From the NCBI GenBank assembly GCA_050084515.1, contig CM114275.1, positions 22,134,001-22,198,000 of the forward strand: 64,000 nucleotides of DNA. The letters run 5' to 3'. Positions within the stretch are counted from its first letter, which is position 1; every line of letters starts with the position of its first letter. The notes beneath the pieces were generated by a model. It ran no database searches, had not been told where the DNA came from, and worked only from the letters and a program-made list of their open reading frames with translations. Below, piece by piece: positions 21,322 through 33,529 of this stretch. A program made the translations under genes and the position numbers. Source of the DNA: Blasia pusilla. Taxonomy: Eukaryota > Marchantiophyta > Marchantiopsida > Blasiales.

Positions 21322-22912
21322 CCTTTCAGTATCGCTAAGCTTCTTGCTCTCATATGCCACCGGTCTCCCTTCTTGCACCAACATTCCTGCAACCGCAAAA
21401 TCACTAGCATCGGTATGCACTTCGAACGGTTTGTCTGGACTGACGCCATCTGCACTGACCACATGCCCCAAGAATTTGATCTTTCTCAAACCGAATTCGC
21501 TCTTCTCTACATTCGCATACAGCTGATTTGCCCTTAGCTTAGACAAGACCGCTCTCACATGTCGAATGTGCTCCTCTAGTGACTTCGAATAGATAAGTAT
21601 GTCATCGATATAGATGATAACATACTCATCCATTTCCTTGTGAAAAATGGAGTTCATCAATGTGGTGAACGTTGGAGGCGCGTTACATAGACCGAAAACC
21701 ATCACTACAAACTCAAAGGAACCGTATCTCGTCCTGCACGCAGTCTTCTCCATATCTGCCTTGGCAATCGGAATCTGGTAATATCCTGACTTCAAGTCAA
21801 TCCTACTGAAATATCTCGCGCCCGCCAGCCTATCAAAGAGATCATCTATCCTCAGAAGAGGATAATTGTTCCGAACCGTCACTTTGTTCGGTGCACGGTA
21901 ATCAACCTGACCTCATCTTTCCATCCTTCTTCTTTACAAAGAGAACAGGTGCTCCATAAGTTGACTTGCTAGTCCTAATGTAACCCTTTTCCAAGAGCTC
22001 ACTTAACTACTTTTTCAACTCAAGAAGTTCCTCCTGATTCAACCTATATGGTGCTTTTGAAGGCGGTTGGGAACCGGGTATGATCTCTATCTTATGATCT
22101 ACGGCTCTATGCGGCGGCAATTCAGTCGGAAGCTCATTTGTCAAGACATCCTCAAACTCCTTGACCACTTCCTGGAGTGGTTTTGGGACTCCCCTTGAAG
22201 CGGTGTCATGATCTCCGCGTATACTGCTTGTAGCCTCCTCCACTTGTCTCATCAAGCAGAGAAATCCATCCTCCAACTCAGTCATGCTCCTCCTTGTGAT
22301 CGAGTTCACCAACTCCATTTTCGCTGGAACCTCACGGACCAACAGCACCTATAACCGTTTGCCTTTTAGCAAGACGCTCAACCTCAATGGTCGGCGTCTT
22401 AACTCCACCTCATACGCATCTAGGAATGTATTCCCCAAAACTCCGTCAATGCCATCCATTTCGCACACAGTGAAATTCTCCTTCAACTCGAATACCCCGC
22501 ATCCTACTGTCAAACCCAAGACCGAATCAGAAGTCCGATGAGACTTGCCTCCTGCAAATCCTACTCGAATGGGCTCGTCCGCCTTAGAGGTAGACAACCC
22601 TAGTTCCTTCACGATTCTCGGGCTTAGGAAGGAGTGCGAAGCACCTGTATCCACGAGCAACAACACATTGCGATCAGCAATCTTGGATCTTAGGTACACC
22701 AAATTGTGCGTCCTCTTGGTGACCTGAAGGGACGTCTCGAGATCGCCCGCCAATAGATGCTTAGCAGCAAACGTAATCATACTCCCATTACTAACCTTCG
22801 GTTTCCAACACCCTTTCGACAGGTACCCCGGTTTGCCACAGTTGTAGCATACGACCTTGCCGTTCCCTGACTTTGAGTGTTGTCCTCCTTTCGGTTTCGC
22901 ATGAAGTTCCAC
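21322..22912 (-). pseudogene. Element X protease, reverse transcriptase and RNase H start
   Basis: The frame from 22912 has a CCHC knuckle (CYNCGKPGYLSKGC), then protease LLVDTGASHSFLS near 22640-22655. From 22348 comes the linker before RT (VVKEFEDVLTNELPTELPPHR, HKIEIIPGSQPPSKAPYRL). After a frame break near 21900, RT reads YPLLRIDDLFDRLAGARYFS, RIDLKSGYYQIPI, FGLCNAPPTFTTLMN and YIDDILIYS (21590-21615). RNase H begins FEVHTDASDFAVAGMLVQEG and YESKKLSD. Deletions between RT and RNase H remove part of the connection. All standard catalytic residues are visible except where frames break. Confidence 0.87.
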
Positions 22913-23071
22913 TCGTTTTCTTTGCAGGGGCGCACGACTCTCCTAGTTCGTGCTGGCCCCCACTCCAACCTCTTTTGAACGCCTCTTTATTTTTCGACTT
23001 CTTCGAAAAAACTTTTGGCTCGAAGGGTTTCTGGGTTTGGACCTCATCGTCCCCAATCCGCTCCGCTAGCT

Positions 23072-23982
23072 TCAGAAGGTCGCGCAGGTCTCTGGCAACG
23101 TTGGCATTCGGTAAAGGGCCTTTTCAGCGCTCGGCTTGAGTCCACTAATGAAGATAGCCTTCTTCGCATGCTCATCCATCTTTGGACTAGAAGTCAGTTT
23201 CGCACTAAACTCCCTCACATACGCGCTTAAGGAACCAGTCTGCCGCATCCGCACGCATTCCACCGTATCGCGCAACCCTTGGTACTGCGGAGTGAACCGA
23301 TCCCCAATCAACTCCTTGAACTCCTCCCAACTCAGAGGTGACTCGCCGCCGAGATATTCCTCTCGTTGAGCTGTCCACCATTGTAGAGCATGGTCCTTCA
23401 GAAAGTAATGGCTACCGTCACCTTGTCTCGCTTTCAGCGACCCTCTGCGCCTCGAAAGTCTGATTCGAGCCGTAAGGAAATCCTTCATGAGCGCCCCACT
23501 CCAGTGAATGGCGTGGGCAGGTTCGTCTTGCAGATCTTTTTGCCCGCACCCGGGTTTCGAGTGGCCTCTAACTCTGCAATCCGCTTGCTTTGCTGGGACA
23601 TCTGCTCCACCAACACCTTCAACAAGTCCAACGTCTGGCTCGACTCCGTCCTTTCCCCTGAGTTTGGGCCCACTGGCCCCGCGGAAGGAGTCGCCTCTGG
23701 AACGTCCTCACAACTGGCGTTCAGCTCTTCAGGAGTCTCCGTCTCCTCCATAGCTTCACGGTCCGGCATTGGTTCGTCTCTTGGTTCACGTCGCTTGATT
23801 CGGCGCTTTTTGGGGTTGTTCTCCCTCGATCGCCATTTCCAAGCCAACTCACTCAGATCTCCTCCTCGTTTCTTGCGTCCCTCCTCGAGTCCGAGTCTAG
23901 CCGCTACCTTGAAATTTCCCAAGCGTCCGGCTGATCCCACGACCCCAAGTTCTCGCTCACCAAGGATTTGCTCTGATACCAC
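23072..23982 (-). pseudogene. Element X gag
   Basis: The N-terminal ORF (23982-23485) is charged and disordered (KKRRIKRREPRDEPMPD). The core (23488-23072) reads HYFLKDHALQWWTAQREEYL, SWEEFKELIGDRFTPQYQ and RMRQTGSLSAYVREFSAKL, the common Ty3 gag core (PF03732/PF19259 type). A frame change separates the two ORFs and another separates the core from the zinc knuckle at 22912, so the gene is broken. Confidence 0.82.
23970..23981 (-). promoter_or_regulatory. Primer-binding site (initiator tRNA-Met), element X
   Basis: The minus strand reads TGGTATCAGAGC, the usual plant site complementary to the 3' end of initiator tRNA-Met. It lies two bases inside the LTR end (GCGCGACA, then AG). It fixes the orientation and the LTR border of element X. 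Confidence 0.9.
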
Positions 23983-23983
23983 T

Positions 23984-24986
23984 TGTCGCGCCCCTACTCT
24001 CCTTGAACGTCAATCTTTAGTGTTACGGAAGTGTGCGTTCAGTAGGTCACGAACTCATCGCCGATCTGCACCCAAACACGCACTCTCGTTAGTCGGGTCC
24101 GGGCCAACCGGCGTTCCAACCCACCGAGCCCTCAACTCGGCGTCTCATCAAGCTCAACCTTCCTTAGTTCCTAGCTTCCAAAACATGGCAAGTCCTTCAA
24201 GACTTGGAACAGACTTCCTGGTTAGTCCAGGGATCTGAAACGGCCCTTGCGCGCCTAGCGATCCCAACTATTCAACGGTCCTCGGGTGAGTTCCGAACCG
24301 AGACCCAAGTAATTGAGTCGCGGGGTGGAATCCAAGAGGGATGTCTAAAATCGCCTCACTGGACTTGGTGCAGGTTTTCCAACCCAACCCCCAAACTCGC
24401 GTTCCGTTCCATGCCCTTGAGCCGCCCCGCGGCGCCCAAAGTGGGGATTGGGTTCCAAGCACTCTTGGAGACCTTCCCCCTTACTAGTACTTCTGGGGTT
24501 CTCCAATAACCCCTCCCCTTTGGGAAAAGAGGTTCGGGCCCTTCATTGTGGCCCTCAACCCGACTCCACTTACTGTTGTTTTCGGGTCGTATCTCGGCCG
24601 CTGCTTATGCGTTTGCAGCGATCTTTGGTGCATTTGGATTGGCTCTCCATAAGCTTTCCAACGCACCCTTATTTGTTCCAAACGCATCTCGGCGCTAAAA
24701 TTTATGGCCATAAATACAGTCGGAAACTCTCAAACGCTAGTGGCGTTCCAAATCCGGATCTTCCCTTTGGCAACCCACTTCCTAGACTCGACATCTTTCA
24801 AGTCTCATTCCGCGTTTGGTCCAGGTTTCTCAGTCGCGACCATAACACCTGAAACGCGACTCCTCGTTCGCGTCTCGTCTCTTGTCTCCTCTTTGAGGCA
24901 ACTCCAACGCGCAAACCATCTTAGCGTGAGCCCGCTAATGTTCCGATGTTCCGCTTGGCACTTGTTTGGTCATGAGGGTCGCCACA
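23984..24986 (-). repeat. 5' LTR of element X
   Basis: On the minus strand this ~1.0 kb unit starts TGTGGCGACCCTCATGACC and ends GGGCGCGACA, with TG...CA borders, next to the primer-binding site. The matching 3' LTR is not in the window. No coding content is supported: the open frames here are short and unrelated to known domains. Confidence 0.8.
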
Positions 24987-26152
24987 CATGCATACTCAGG
25001 TGCAGCAGTTGGTGTCACATTGTATGGTTTGTGACCGGGTGAGGGCATCATTTAATGCCCCTACACCACAATTACACCCCTTGCCTATTATGGGGTTGGG
25101 TTACCGTTGGAGTGTGGACTTTGCGGGACCGTTACGTTGGATCATGCGACATCATCGATATGTGTTGGTGATGGTGGAGCACTTCTCCAAGTGGATTGAG
25201 TTGGTGGCATTACCGGACAAGGCAAGTGAGGGAATGGCGTATGCGTTTCTTGATAGAGTGCTTAGTCATTTTGGTGCACCAGCTGAAGTGCTGACCAACC
25301 AGGGTACAGAGTTTCAGGGTGAGTTTCAGGTCTTGTGTGACAAGGCGTTGATTGATCATCGGACCACGTCTCGAGATCATCCAGAGGCGGATGGTTTGGC
25401 TGAGCGTGTGGTTCAGACGGTGAAGAGGGCATTGCGCAAGTATGGCCTCTGAAGGGGCATCTTGAGACCAGGATATTCGGTTGTCATGGTTAGCCATGGG
25501 GTATAGGTTCAGTCGCCAAGCATCCTTGGCTTCCTTCTCACCTTATTTTCTGTTATACGGCCGAGATCTAGACTTGCCAGCAACAATTTGTTGGGAGTCT
25601 AGTGAGGTGGTGAACCTTGATGACCTAGAGATGTGGATGAGGGTGTGTTCTCAGCGGGCGGAGCTCTTTCGGAGAGTTATGCCAACAGCCTTTGAGAATC
25701 TTGCCATTGCTCAACACAGGGATACGTTGCAGTATGCAACCATTTGGGGTGGAGGTTATCGACCATTGATTTGTAGGTTTCATGTGGGGGACTTTGTCTA
25801 TTTGCAGCAGATTGCACCGACAACGTTGGATGTGATGGCAGGCTGCACTATTTTACGAATGCGCGAGGTGTTAGCTTCTGGAGTTCTCATGTTGGAGGGT
25901 CGTGATGGAGTTGTTTGGAAGGACCATGTGCGTAATTGTGCGCCATGTCATCTTCCAAATGTGGATGGTACTGTTGACCCAAGCTTGGCCATGATACGTG
26001 CTAGCTTGAGATGCATGTTGTGTAGGTCTGCTGGTAACGCAGCCCGTATGTTGGTGTGTGATTGGTGTTCTAGGGGTTGGCACATGATGTGTTTGACTCC
26101 ACATATGGATGTTGTTCCTACTGGAAGGTGGGTTTTTCCTCGATGTACTTAG
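24987..26152 (+). pseudogene. Ty3 element 1 integrase with intact PHD finger
   Basis: The frame resumes at the zinc-binding domain (LVSHCMVCDRVRASFNAP) after the X insertion. The core has RWSVDFAGPL, VLTNQGTEFQGEFQVLCDKA and HPEADGLAERVVQTVKRAL, giving the D, D and E catalytic residues, and stops at 25450 (YGL) by a small deletion. From 25481 the rest is open: SWLAMGYRFSRQASLASF, FHVGDFVYLQQIAPTTLDV, and a C-terminal PHD finger CMLCRSAGNAARMLVC, DWCSRGWHMMCLTP, GRWVFPRCT (26014-26150) with C4-H-C3 spacing, though the Trp-x-Cys position is W-x-F here. A PHD finger reads histone tails in host proteins, so here it may guide integration. That role is inferred. Confidence 0.82.
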
Positions 26153-26327
26153 GAGAGGTAGATGACTTGATCTTTGCATGATATGGATTACAGATGTGCG
26201 ACTAACGATGGGGCAACCTAGCACCTGGCCTTCTGATTCGGGCACCCAAGAAGGTGTATAGCATGTAGTAGATGTATAGGGCTACCTGGGAGTTAGAGGA
26301 CCTAACCGCCTTGATTAGGGGGCGAGT

Positions 26328-26815
26328 TGTGGTACACTTGTGTTTGTGGATACTCTCGTCTATGTTATGTATGTATGTGAGTATGGTATATCAGCGATGT
26401 ATGTTGTATGACGATGTGGATTCGCACGACAGTTGTCATGACCATACGGATTATGTTATAGAGTATAGTGTGCTAGTAGAGGCCATTCCTTATGTAGGAC
26501 CGTAGTGGCTTGGTAGAGATGCGGTTCCATACATAGGGTTGGGGGTTACTCAATTGGGGGTGACTTTCCCAGTCGGGCCCGCTCTTAGGTTGGAGGATAT
26601 AAGGTGGAGTGCACTCAAAGAACAGTCAGTTCTTTGAGTTGAGCCTGTTGCGTTGGGTCTTGGTAATGAGTAGAGTTCTTGGCTATGGTGTTTCCCGCAA
26701 GCTTCGACCTAGATTCTCCCATCGTGGAGTGGGTTTGGCTCGATTGTATGTGATTGTATACGTGTTTTATGACAGTAGGTCTTTCACGGATTTCAGTTGT
26801 GGTACACTTGTGTTT
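26328..26815 (+). repeat. 3' end of Ty3 element 1: B1 - A2 - truncated B2
   Basis: B1 is 26328-26431, GT spacer, A2 is 26434-26795, GT spacer, and B2 begins TGTGGTACACTTGTGTTT at 26798 but is cut after 18 bp, where the copy B terminus (GAGGAGCGGTAAG) starts at 26817. The order and the 2-bp spacers match element 2, so the B unit after A2 is a family property and not an accident of one insertion. Confidence 0.8.
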
Positions 26816-27219
26816 AGAGGAGCGGTAAGAGGAGAGGAAGAGAGGAAGAGAGGAGAGAGGAGAGAGGAAACTAGGGTCAACCGAAATAGATACTCTTTTT
26901 TGAAGAGAGTTTCCGTTGGGTTGAAGAGAGGAAAATTTTTGTTTGAATTTTTTTGCACTTTTTTGTTCATATATTAAGCAGTCCCACAGTTTTTTTTTCC
27001 TCTTCCATATTTTGGCAACCCCTCTGAGTCCGACGAGTTGCAAATTGCACAAAATTTAGAAAACTGAAAAATCGGTGGATTCATAAGTGTGGAACCAATC
27101 ACTTTTTCCATGCAAGGTCTGGAAATAATCTATCATTTGCCCAGGGCTGAATAGAGTTCAAGCTCGAAGTGAAGGTTGAGAAAAAAATAAAAGTACAATC
27201 TAAAACCTCCTTTGCATCC

Positions 27220-30200
27220 TCAAAGTGGTTTGTTTAAAGTACTTCAAACTTCTTTGAGGGACAGAATTGGTTGGTGGATTCCTACTCCTACCTCCGACTC
27301 TCTTCAAACTACCAGCAACACATAGTACATGTGCTTACAAGGGAAATACCTTTTGCCACTTATCTCTCTTTGGACAAAGTCATCACATGAACATGTGGGA
27401 AAGCAACAGATGTGCACCACATACACCCCTGTGACACTTAAATTTACAGTGTTGTTCCTGACCCAATACATCCTTCCTATTCCATTGCCACTCAAGACAT
27501 CTTTCGTGGCGATGATCTCCATTTTTGCCTCCCGAGCTCCTGCAATTTGCTTTGCTCTCTCCACCGTTGGCCTGCACATTCTATTTCTCTTCACCCCATT
27601 TCTAGACTCAAACAGAAAAAATGGATTGAGATCATCCACCTTCTCCGGGTACATGTTGACATCAATCTTGGGTTGAATACGAAATGCGAAGGTCTCTGTA
27701 ATGCAAACATGCTCCGAACTTCCCCCGTCTACGAGTTTGAAACCGGCACTTGTAAGATTGTCCACTTCGTCTTGAGTGCAGTTCGTGCCTGTGGCGATGG
27801 GCCAAATCGTGGGGGTGTTCCTGAGAGCTCCAATGGCAGCCGGATAAGACTTCCGGAAAGCGCAAGATTCATTTGGGCAGAAGAAGTACTTCAATTGATC
27901 CCTGGTCCTCGTGAAACGATCAAAGGTTTTGAGTCCCCAAAACCCAGGCAGTGGTCGTCCAGTCCTTGTACAGTTCTTATTTAGGAAAGTGCCGCATGCT
28001 CTCCTAATGCCATCAGATCCTGCCCTGTATGTGGGTCCACGTCCTGGGTTGCTCCGAGATATATGCCACCATTTTAGGTTGCAATCCACCTCCATTATCG
28101 GAATCCCATATTGTTGAACCACCCCAGTGACAGGATGTTGCGAACTTCCAACAACGGAGGGCTTTTGAAATAAAACATTCACTGATTTTGGAGAAGTAAC
28201 TCCATCACGGATTTGGGATGGGTCCGGGGTCCCCGAATACCTGGGCGGTGTAATTTCCTCATCCAAATCAATCACCGGATTCGTTCCTCGATGCTGCCTC
28301 TTCACCTGCCTGAAGTCAAGATACTTATCTGGTCTCCACGAGTCTCGTTCGGACTGCTCTACCACCATCTGTATGGGACGTCTTGAAACCCGCCCAGGAA
28401 TATCCCCACCTATGTGTACGTCTTGCTCGAGTGGAGTTCCAGCTACGCACCGGTTGAAGGCTTCGACATACAATTTTTCATCACCAGATCTCACGGCCAT
28501 ACGACATAGAGCTCGAGATCGACGGCCCTTTTCCTTTTGTTATGCCTTTTGTGAGAAAGATATGGGATGCCGCAGATCAGCAGCATTGCTCTTGCCTGGT
28601 CTTGTAGGCATGCCTCCACAAGTGAAATTCGTTGGCATGCTTGTGACGACCTCCAAGAGGAATGAACACTTTCTGCTCCACTTGTGTTGGGGCAGAGGGC
28701 ATTTTCATGAACGTTCAATCCCTGCAACAACGGCAATGTTAGAAGGGAACGAAAATAACTCAAGAGTCAAAGAAATAAGCAACCTGTCAGAACCAGACGG
28801 GTTGCAGGCCTGAGGCATCCCATGAACGACTCTGCGACCCGTCGGGACCCGACGTGTTGTAACCTTAAATCCACCTACTGCAACCCGTCGGAACCCGACG
28901 GGTTGCAAGGCCGAGGCATCCCATGAACGACTCTGTGACCCGCCGGGTCCCGACGGGTTGCACACTCGGGTTGCACCAAACATCTGGATGCAACCCGTCG
29001 GTTTCCGTCGGGTTGCACACTCGGGCAACCCGTCGCATCCGACAACTTGCTTGGTTTCTTGGGTTTGAAATCCATATAATTCCCACGCTTCTCACCCTGA
29101 GCTACAACTTTACAAACAATTCTCAGCCTGAGCTTGACAAGACAAAATAGTGAACTCACCTGCCGCATGAAGTTTCCCCATTGTCTCATACGTACAGTCC
29201 ACCAACTCAACCAAGAGCACAACTCTTTGTACTTCCCCTCAAACGCATGCTTCCTCCACCATCCATGAAGTTCTTCCTGGCATTCCATGGCCTGCTTCAA
29301 GGTTTTGCTGTCCTTGCAGCGTTGGAGTAGAGTGACATGCTCTGTCCTCTTATTCTCCTTGATGCAAGATTTGGTGTACCTGGGTCACATGATCGTTGCC
29401 AATGGAAAGCATCCGACCTTTCCCTCTCCGGTTGAACCTCTCCACCCCAGAACACTTCCCGGATAGCAATCCACCCAGGTTGTGCATTGTCCGCCATGAA
29501 CCTATAAATTTCCGGAGGTGGCCTTTTTTTTTCTTTCACCACCTCCAATAAGAGTAACCAGCACATCTTCAAACTGCCAACATCTTCTGCCTTTACTTCA
29601 CAGACAAATATAGTTTTGAGTCCCTTCTCCACATGGTCATAAACGTGAGCACCCATCGTCAACCATCCGTTCAAAGACTCAGAGCAAATATCAAAGCTTA
29701 CCCAGCTCCCATAAAGATCTTCCCCTTCCCTCATTCGATCGATAAGATCGAGGCCACTCGATGGACCTGTGGTTGACATTTTGAAGACATAGGCCCTGGA
29801 TCCCTCGCCTCCTTGGCCCATGAACTGCCATCTCTGAATGAATGGAAATGTGGAGTTGGCCTTGATTCTGGCGAGGGCATCCATTTCGGCCGTCTTTCCA
29901 TCCGTAACTCAGTCGACTCAAAGCAAATTCCGGAAGCATTCAGGATCAGCGAGAAATGCGAGATTTTCCCCGAGTTGTTTCTCCTCAACCGCCGTGATCT
30001 CGCCCTGTCCAAGGATTCCAAGCAATTGTTCACAAATTTGTGATGCCGTTGTGAGCTTGATCACTTCGGGCTTTGAACCCGGAGAGTTTCTATAGACCTC
30101 GGCTACTTTCTTCGCCACATCCTCCTTGATGTGTCTTTGAATTGCATCGGTCACAAGATGAGTGTGGGAGCCAACATGGAGAGCCAGCCTTGTATACTCT

Positions 30201-31174
30201 GACGTGGAGCCCAAGTCGTGGACAATGAAAAATATGTATGCAGGACACGCCCAACACAAAAGGGCGATGCCTGACAATGAGGACATCGATGGCCTCCCGG
30301 CGGTATGGTGGCATCGACCTCGTATGGAGTTTCTGCATTCTTGGGAGGGAATTGCGACGTATTGACTCGCCCGTTGCGCTCTAGATACGGGCATGCTGGA
30401 CTTCTACACTCCAAGGCTCCCACGCATTGGCGGCGGGAGACAATCCAAGGTCCATCTGGAATTGAAGCACTGGTCCGTTGAAGCATGCACCATCGATGAC
30501 AATCAGACTTTCTGTCCATACCCTTCAGGCGTCCTCCATCCTTCTTTTGAGCAGGAGCAGCAAGTGGAGGCAACTCAAAAATGCAATTACCATCGTACGT
30601 GGGCGGCAACTCGTCGACAAGAATGTGCTTGAACATTTTCAAGGCCAGAGACGAAAGCAAACTATTGCCTGATACTCGCAAGAGGAACGAGTAGGCGGAC
30701 AGAGGGCCCGATTGGTGTCCGACAGATCCACTGAGGTTGATAACATTTGGAATCTCTTCAAGAAAAACAACATTGTTACGAGCGTGCAAAGTTGGAGTCG
30801 AAGCCGGATCTGCAGAGCTTGGAGTTGCAAACGTAGAGCTCGGAGCACTAGGAAATTCTAGACCGTCTACTTGGGAAACAGACGAATTCAGGGGCAGGCC
30901 GTAAACTCTGTATTGACCATTTGGTAGAGGTAGGAGATTCCATACTTTACGGTCCGAGCTCATTGGCTGGACGTCTCACCTATTATGTCTTCCGTGCATC
31001 GTCCACCCTAACATCTTTGGATACAAAGATGGTTCCAATTTGGAGAAGAAATCGAACAGACAGAAAATTTTCATCCATTGCTATCAAAGACTCACGAGCT
31101 TGGGGTCGAATGATTTCTGATTGAGGAAGGGCCGCGAGATGACTGCCACAAGTGAGCTTAACATAATTATCCAT
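27220..31174 (-). pseudogene. SWIM zinc-finger transposase, copy B
   Basis: Same domain order as copy A: N-terminus from 31174 (MDNYVKLTCG), zinc cluster (30190-30470: ECRSPACPYLERN, GGHRCPHCQASPFC, GSHTHLVTDAIQRH), catalytic-like region (29297-29884: SFDIC, RFMADNAQPGW, SDAFHWQ), intron (28722-29159), and C-terminal region with two Cys-rich stretches (CNLKWWHIS, KYFFCPNESCAF) and the SWIM finger CSCDDF...FPCKHMYY (27326-27400). Lesions differ from copy A: frame breaks near 30970, 30260, 29935 and 29390, a break near 28500, and a TGA at 27302 replacing a Leu codon shortly before the natural stop. Different damage in each copy implies both descend from an intact gene. Confidence 0.78.
28722..29159 (-). 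repeat. Palindrome-rich intron of transposase copy B
   Basis: Borders are GCGGCAG/GTGAGT (29160/29159) and TTGCAG/GGATTG (28722/28721), both good splice sites. About six hairpins fall between 28775 and 29045, mostly CAACCCGTCGGAACCCGACGGG and a GGTTTCC-centred variant. They match those in copy A one for one, apart from small losses. Confidence 0.75.
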
Positions 31175-32355
31175 TCCAAGAAGATTCCAACGGGAGGAGA
31201 CTGAGAATGAGAATGAGAATGAGAATATTTAATGTATAGTGAATAGGAAATGATACTCTCGAATGATTTTTCTTGACAAGATGAATTCGGTGGGTGACAT
31301 TGTCTAACACAATGGATCCAATTCTGTAACACATTCAATTCTGTTGCAATATGTTACCGGATTTGGGAAGTTGAGGGTTGCGCATCACACTTGGAACCCG
31401 TCGGAGTCCTGGTAACTCAAAAATTACCCGAAGCTAACGAAGCACGCAACCCGTCGGCATCGGACGGGTTGCACGCTTCGCTAAACATTGTCGAAGCGAG
31501 CAACCCGTCGCTCTCCGACGAGTTGCTCGGATACCGCTCCTTCTTGCCCGAAGATGCCGGAGGCGTGCAAACCGTCTGTTCCCGATGAGTTCCGCGGGTG
31601 CCTCGCCTTTTAGCCCAAAGACGGTGAGGCGTGCAACCCGTCGCCCTCCAACGGGTTGCGCAAGGGCCTCGCCTTGTGGTGCGCCAGCCGGACTCGACTC
31701 GACTTGCACGGAAAGCCCTCGTTCTTAACCCTTGATGAGGGAAGCGTGCAACCCAACGGTCTCCGACGGATTGCCCAAGATACGTCCCGTTCCCGTCCCA
31801 AACACGGCGGAGGCGCGCAACATGTCGGTCTCCGACGGGTTGCGCGGGTACCTCGCGTTCTTTTCCGAAGACGAAGGAGGCGCTCAACCCGTCGGTCTCC
31901 GACGGGTTGCTCGCGCACGTGGCGACGTACCCAGGATGGCGGAGCCGCACAACCTGTCGGACTCCGACGGGTTGCCATTTTTCACGTCCGGACTTCCATA
32001 ACATCCGGCACGTCGCCGTCGAAAGGACGACGGGACCCAACGGTCAACCCAACGGCTAGAAAAGTATAAATAGGGCAAAAATCGCTCATTTCCGGTTTCT
32101 CATTTCGCGATCTTCTTTCCTCACTCTCCCGCGCAGCAGCTGATCAGATACGAAGGGGCATTTCACACGGCGACACATCGCGAGTCGATAGGAGGGAACG
32201 AGACTGAGACCGTTCGACGCAACGACAGCGAGACGGTTCGACCGAGCGACGATTCGAGCTACCCATCAAGGCGATTCGAGCTCCCATCTCGATATCAGCA
32301 AGGCGACTGATCAAGGGATTCATCGTGGACATAGGTGGAGGCATTTCTGGAAAAA
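31175..32355. promoter_or_regulatory. Divergent intergenic region with palindrome cluster (copy B)
   Basis: This is the counterpart of 6952-8138. Hairpins lie between 31395 and 31975, followed by TATAAATA at 32065-32072 and a conserved leader with GAGACGGTTCGACCG-like repeats. The 220 bp next to the transposase start are AT-rich and carry a GAGAAT repeat (31201-31230). Confidence 0.65.
32065..32072 (+). promoter_or_regulatory. TATA box of the ParB/methyltransferase-like gene, copy B
   Basis: TATAAATA lies in the same conserved context as at 7855, 291 bp upstream of the start codon. Conservation of this block, while flanking hairpins vary, supports a promoter role. Confidence 0.6.
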
Positions 32356-33529
32356 ATGACGAGGAAAAAATCACAAGCCAACAAGTCTGGGAGCTTCACT
32401 CCGAAGTCCATTAGGACTCCTGCGTCAGCTTCTCCTGGGCCTCGTTCAGCGAATGAAATTAGGCAGCAGGAAATCGAGGAGCGGGAAAGGGAAGCGGAGA
32501 TGCAACCAAGTTCTTCTTGCGAGACGTGTTCAAGAGGCGCTAGATAAATAGAACGCAAAGGCTGAGACGTCGCAGGCCTTGAAGAAAAGGATCGCCGACG
32601 AAAAGAGAGAAAAGAAGCGTCTGGACGCGTCGGTGAGGAGGGAAGAATTGGCTAAAGCGAGGAGGGAAAAAGCGATAGCCATTGACGATAGCCCAGCCTG
32701 TCCAACCGCAAGTGTTGAGATGCAGGAAATGTCCCCCACGAAGTCCGGGGACACAATCAACATAGTGGAAACGCCAGAAGTTGAAATCGATGACGACGAG
32801 GTCATGAGGACCACCAGCGTGGAGATGGTGGACATGGCCGAAGAAGCCGGAGAGCGGTCATTCTCGACTCCAAGCCCGGCGGAGGACATCGACCTCTATC
32901 GGATCGACGAGTTCCTAGTCGATTTGCCAGCTTCTGTCTCAGACAAGTTAGCTGGTCAAGAAACCGACCCCATTTTCGAGCGGGTAAGAGAGGATCTGGG
33001 TTTTTTGAATTATGTGAATTGCAATTCATTGGGATTTCAGTGTAGCTTATTCCTCTTGTCCCGGTTCTGACAGGTGGTAAAGCAGATGGCACTCATGGAG
33101 GGACACAACGCCCCGAGGATTCCACTCTGCCGATTGCGGACAATGGAATACGTCCGCGAAATTCAGTCCGACGAGGACATCGCAAAGCTAAAACAATCGG
33201 CGGCAACAGCATCCTCCCTTCTATGTTCAACCTTACGACGAGCATGGAACCCAAGCTCTGGTTACCGAGGAGGACTTGGAAAAGCTCGACACATTCTAGA
33301 GGATGCGAGACTAGGATTTCAGAATGCAAGTTGAGGGCACGGAATTCAGCTGGATGAGGAATTTGCATTTCTTCATCTGGGATGGAAATCACAAGTTCAT
33401 GGCGTGGACCAAGTTTGCGGAGGAGCGGCCCAACTCATTGGAGGCACATTTCTGCGTGAAGGCAGTGGTCCTTCACCCATACCCTCATCACATGGCGACG
33501 GTGGAGATGGCAATGCATGCCATGAACAC

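Larger units (their letters stand above)
21322..24986 (-). mobile_element. Chromovirus-like Ty3 element X (5' LTR to RNase H)
   Basis: On the minus strand the order is 5' LTR (23984-24986), primer-binding site (23970-23981), gag (23072-23982), zinc knuckle and protease (22349-22912), reverse transcriptase (21400-22348) and RNase H, which continues at 14265-13995 beyond element 2. The right border is followed by CATGC, where element 1 sequence resumes. The 3' LTR and integrase are deleted. Codon use and proteins differ from the methyltransferase-bearing Ty3 family. Confidence 0.85.
11331..26815 (+). mobile_element. Ty3 element 1, split by element X and internally deleted
   Basis: The left part (11331-13994) has terminal repeat A1, leader and gag. 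The right part (24987-26815) has integrase, PHD finger, B1, A2 and the first 18 bp of B2. Between them lies element X. The right piece resumes at CATGCATACTCAG, the place where element 2 reads GGCATGCATACTCAG without a break, so X landed in the integrase region. Protease, methyltransferase and reverse transcriptase of element 1 were deleted together with the 3' end of X. The left neighbour is exon 3 of copy A. The right neighbour is the terminus of copy B, and no target duplication survives. Confidence 0.75.
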
